Source of the DNA: Kosmotogales bacterium
GTDB taxonomy: Bacteria; Thermotogota; Thermotogae; Petrotogales; Kosmotogaceae
Length of the DNA: 37,194 bases
NCBI GenBank assembly: GCA_030156385.1
Contig: JASGMR010000012.1
Location: forward strand, 1 to 37,194
Direction: 5' to 3'
Below the pieces are notes generated by a model that had not been told where the DNA came from, did no database searches, and worked only from the letters and a program-made list of their open reading frames with translations. The position numbers were made by a program, and so were the translations under genes. Positions 35,271 to 37,194 of the stretch are shown in pieces. Each line of letters starts with the position of its first letter. The first letter of the stretch is position 1.

Positions 35271-36497
35271 ATGAAATTATTCAAGAGTTTCATAATAGTA
35301 CTTTTTTTACTGGTTCCGTTTATCATATTTGGAACACCTATAAACGGTTATTTGCCGGTGACAATAGATTGGAGCATAGGCTCATATGTCGAAACCGTTA
35401 AACTCGGTGGGGAACTGACCGATGGATTCTTAACCGGGAACCTTCAGATCGCTGATAGTACCATTCCGGTGAGATTTGTGGGAGGGACTGATCCTGTTTT
35501 AATTGTTGATTCTGATGGTGATGGGATTTTTGAAAACGAGGGAGCAGCAGAATTATATCTCAGGGAAACGAACGGTGAACAGGATACGAGGTTCTGGAAG
35601 CAAAAAGTGAAGGTTTCATATGTTGAAAATGGAAGAGAAACAGAAAAAGAAATTCTCCTGAGATTTTTTGCAACGAAATACGGCTTATACGGGGATTACA
35701 GTCTGGAATACTGGATTTCGAGCCACCAGGAGGGTGTTTTATATTATAATGACATGGGGTATAAAATAATACTGTTCACTTCCGGAAGCGATGGAAACTA
35801 CAGCGTATTATCTGATGTTCACTTTGGAATCGACAGAAATCTCGACGGGAATATAGAATTTAGCGTATTGTCTCCGGAAATCTATTCGGCGGAAGATGTG
35901 ATAGGTTTTGGCGGGACAAATTTTAAAATAAATGATATATCCCGGAGTGGTGATTTAATATCCCTGATTCCAGTGAAAGAGGAAGCAACGTACAAACCTT
36001 TTTTGACCTCTGGGAACAAAGCACCCGAGGTAGAAGCAGAGGATGTGTTGGGAAATTCTGTTAAAATACCGGAGAATATTATTACCATTCTGATATTGAG
36101 TCCGGATGTACCCTATGGTACAGAAGAATCTGATTATGATAGTGATTCGTATTATATGGGTAATATCCGGCTTAGTGAAATTCTTTCTCTTCCCGAAAAC
36201 TGGAGTGCTTTTAATTCCAAACTCACCAGAATAATATGGTTGTTGAGTGGTGATGGATGTTCGGAGGCCTGTTACGAAGAAATGAAAAATGTAAATGTAG
36301 TACAGAATGAAGATATGCTGAAAATATACGGTTATAAAAACGCTGAAGAAGTATTTGTTATAGATTCCTCCGGGGTTATTAAAGCTACGGATGAGTATTG
36401 GGTCGATGAAAAATCCATGCTCACTGATCATCCGCAGGGAGGACAACTGATGTTGAGTGCGGCCGATATAAAAAAAATACTACTTGATTTATATTAA
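35271..36497 (+). CDS. Secreted protein with Ca-loop-like motifs and degenerate thioredoxin-like domain
   Basis: I do not recognise this 408-residue protein as a named family. It starts behind AAGGAGGGG. Residues 1-20 form a signal peptide (MKLFKSFIIVLFLLVPFIIF), with cleavage likely near GTP. The N-terminal half is beta-rich and has two EF-hand or dockerin-like loops: DSDGDGIFE (80-88) and DRNLDGNIE (188-196). From about 247 it resembles AhpC/TSA-redoxin folds: GNKAPEVEAEDVLGNSVKI, then EEVFVIDSSGVIKATD (359-374). The only cysteines there are Cys330 and Cys334 (CSEAC), a CxxxC instead of CxxC, so ordinary thioredoxin activity is doubtful. A periplasmic or surface redox or binding role is inferred only. 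Confidence 0.8.
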   Translation: MKLFKSFIIVLFLLVPFIIFGTPINGYLPVTIDWSIGSYVETVKLGGELTDGFLTGNLQIADSTIPVRFVGGTDPVLIVDSDGDGIFENEGAAELYLRETNGEQDTRFWKQKVKVSYVENGRETEKEILLRFFATKYGLYGDYSLEYWISSHQEGVLYYNDMGYKIILFTSGSDGNYSVLSDVHFGIDRNLDGNIEFSVLSPEIYSAEDVIGFGGTNFKINDISRSGDLISLIPVKEEATYKPFLTSGNKAPEVEAEDVLGNSVKIPENIITILILSPDVPYGTEESDYDSDSYYMGNIRLSEILSLPENWSAFNSKLTRIIWLLSGDGCSEACYEEMKNVNVVQNEDMLKIYGYKNAEEVFVIDSSGVIKATDEYWVDEKSMLTDHPQGGQLMLSAADIKKILLDLY

Positions 36498-36543
36498 TAA
36501 GGTAAAATTTATCTCCTGAAAATCGATTTTTAACATAAGATGG

Positions 36544-36576
36544 AGGCCGTGAGAAGTAATTTTTCTCATGGCCTTT
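36544..36576 (+). terminator. Hairpin terminator after the secreted-protein gene
   Basis: AGGCCGTGAGAA (36544-36555) pairs with TTCTCATGGCCT (36563-36574), a 12-bp stem with one G-U pair and a seven-base loop. Only a short T-run follows, so termination may be partial. Confidence 0.55.
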
Positions 36577-36637
36577 GTCATGAAAAAGACGGCCACATAA
36601 ATTGAGGTGCGATAGATAATTGTACGAAAGGATGAAA

Positions 36638-36684
36638 GGGGGTAAAGGGTGAATTTAGGGTGCAGGGTCTAGGGTACAGGGTGT
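36638..36684 (+). repeat. AGGGTNN heptad array with G-quadruplex potential
   Basis: Six G-runs occur at 36638-36642, 36647-36649, 36658-36660, 36665-36667, 36672-36674 and 36679-36681. The last four are spaced at exactly seven bases as AGGGTGC, AGGGTCT, AGGGTAC, AGGGTGT. Three of the loops are four bases long, which fits a three-tetrad G-quadruplex on the plus strand. A more degenerate purine-rich stretch continues to about 36740. Confidence 0.75.
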
Positions 36685-36811
36685 AGAGCATAAGATAATA
36701 GAGAAATAGAAAATTAGACAACAGATAAAAAGAGTTAGTAATTGTCATTTTTAAAAACTCAATTTTTTTAATCCCATTTTATGAATATTTTTCAAGTTTA
36801 CATCGTTTTCT

Positions 36812-36997
36812 TGACAGACCTGACCCCTAAATATGGGAAAGAAATAAAACAAATCAAGCTCTAACGTAGGTATACTGTAAATTACTGCAAATATCATAAA
36901 AACCGTCGGGTGATTCATAATTCAGAGAACCATGAGGTCTTAAATTATTATAAAAAGACAAGTAAACTTTCAGTTTTGAACAAACATCATTTCGATT
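36812..36997 (-). mobile_element. Right-end remnant of an IS3-family insertion sequence
   Basis: The fragment holds the transposase C-terminus on the minus strand. After its stop comes an outer end beginning TGACAGACCTGACCCC (36812-36827), which has the TG terminus expected for an IS3-type inverted repeat. No matching left end was found up to 37194. The element is therefore truncated, or its other end lies outside the window. Confidence 0.6.
36854..36997 (-). pseudogene. IS3-family transposase (OrfB) C-terminal fragment
   Basis: The minus strand from 36997 to the TGA at 36856-36854 encodes 47 residues including YNNLRPHGSLNYESPDGF. That matches the C-terminal end of the integrase catalytic domain of IS3/IS150-type OrfB (pattern YNxxRPHxSLxYxSPxxF). 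A TAA lies directly upstream in frame (37000-36998), and no further transposase sequence is seen beyond it. It cannot be active. Confidence 0.75.
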
Positions 36998-37000
36998 TTA

Positions 37001-37194
37001 AATTTTTATATTATTATATGTTTCCCTGTTATCCGTTTACTGTTCTCAGTTCTCTGTCCTAAGGCACCAAATCCTAAACGCTATATACTGCCGTTTTCCT
37101 GTTCGCTATTTGCCAATTCTCTGTTTTCTAAGCTGCTTTTCATCTTTTAGGTTTTTCTTTTAAGCTCTTTGGTCCTTTAGCACTTGAACTTTTT
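37001..37194. repeat. Pyrimidine-rich degenerate word-repeat tract
   Basis: Loosely repeated words such as CCTGTT, CTGTTCTC, TCTCTGTCCT, CCTGTTCGC and TCTCTGTTTTC recur without a fixed period, with pyrimidines on the plus strand. There is no open frame of note. The tract runs to the window edge and mirrors the purine-rich tract on the other side of the IS remnant. Confidence 0.45.

Larger units (their letters stand above)
36498..37194. other. Non-coding right end with repeats and IS remnant
   Basis: About 700 bases without an intact gene. It contains, in order, a hairpin, a GGGT heptad array, a purine-rich tract, the right end of a degraded IS3-family element on the minus strand, and a pyrimidine-rich tract to the window edge. 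These are listed separately. Confidence 0.6.

Noticed and set aside
35955-36446. 163-codon minus-strand frame
   Set aside because: It is a shadow of the secreted-protein gene, with no start signal.
36638-36740. CRISPR array
   Set aside because: The repeat units are seven bases and contiguous, without spacers or longer conserved repeats.

Overview
The window looks like chromosomal DNA of a member of the Thermotogota (Thermotogae). It is AT-rich, has strong G-rich Shine-Dalgarno sites, and uses several TTG and GTG starts. The block gcvPB-gcvPA-gcvH-gcvT, a short DUF2007-like gene, pfkA and pyk reproduces a gene neighbourhood that I recall from Thermotoga maritima (about TM0208-TM0214). The pyruvate kinase has the NTSH variant of the usual NFSH motif, as in Thermotoga. 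Genus cannot be fixed by reading alone.

Layout. Positions 1-1535 (minus) hold a secreted ankyrin-repeat protein cut by the window edge. A pRiA4b ORF-3-like protein, guaB (IMP dehydrogenase), and a PadR regulator with its HAAS-type membrane partner follow on the plus strand. On the minus strand come a GH36 alpha-galactosidase, the anaerobic ribonucleotide reductase pair nrdD-nrdG, a DnaQ-type exonuclease and an M20 amidohydrolase. A plus-strand operon then runs small orphan gene - glpK - tsaE - lon - engB - cls (12139-18679). Converging on it is a minus-strand pair: a divergent Hsp70 and a membrane-anchored GrpE-like protein (18676-21164). Next are a YgiQ-type radical SAM protein, a TetR regulator with a SPASM-like radical SAM protein and a probable TetR operator, and a tRNA-Thr(GGT) with its own promoter and terminator. 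The glycine cleavage operon, pfkA-pyk, and groES-groEL under a CIRCE element follow. The right end has a secreted protein with Ca-loop-like motifs and a degenerate thioredoxin-like domain. Beyond it is a 700-base non-coding tract with a GGGT heptad array, the right end of a dead IS3-family element, and a pyrimidine-rich word-repeat tract.

How the genes work together. Most of the window is core metabolism: GMP synthesis, lower glycolysis (pfkA, pyk), glycine to one-carbon units (gcv), anaerobic dNTP synthesis, glycerol phosphorylation and cardiolipin synthesis. It also carries protein quality control: Lon, GroESL and the unusual Hsp70/GrpE-like pair. Regulatory sites are unusually legible. They include a consensus promoter overlapping a dyad before padR, a near-palindrome before the TetR-linked operon, a CIRCE before groES, an NrdR-like half-conserved box before nrdD, and many clear hairpin terminators.

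The best candidate for an undescribed system is the two-gene chaperone unit. A GrpE-type exchange factor has acquired two N-terminal membrane segments and is encoded immediately upstream of an Hsp70 with a degenerate interdomain linker and a changed phosphate loop. This suggests an Hsp70 cycle tethered to the inner membrane.
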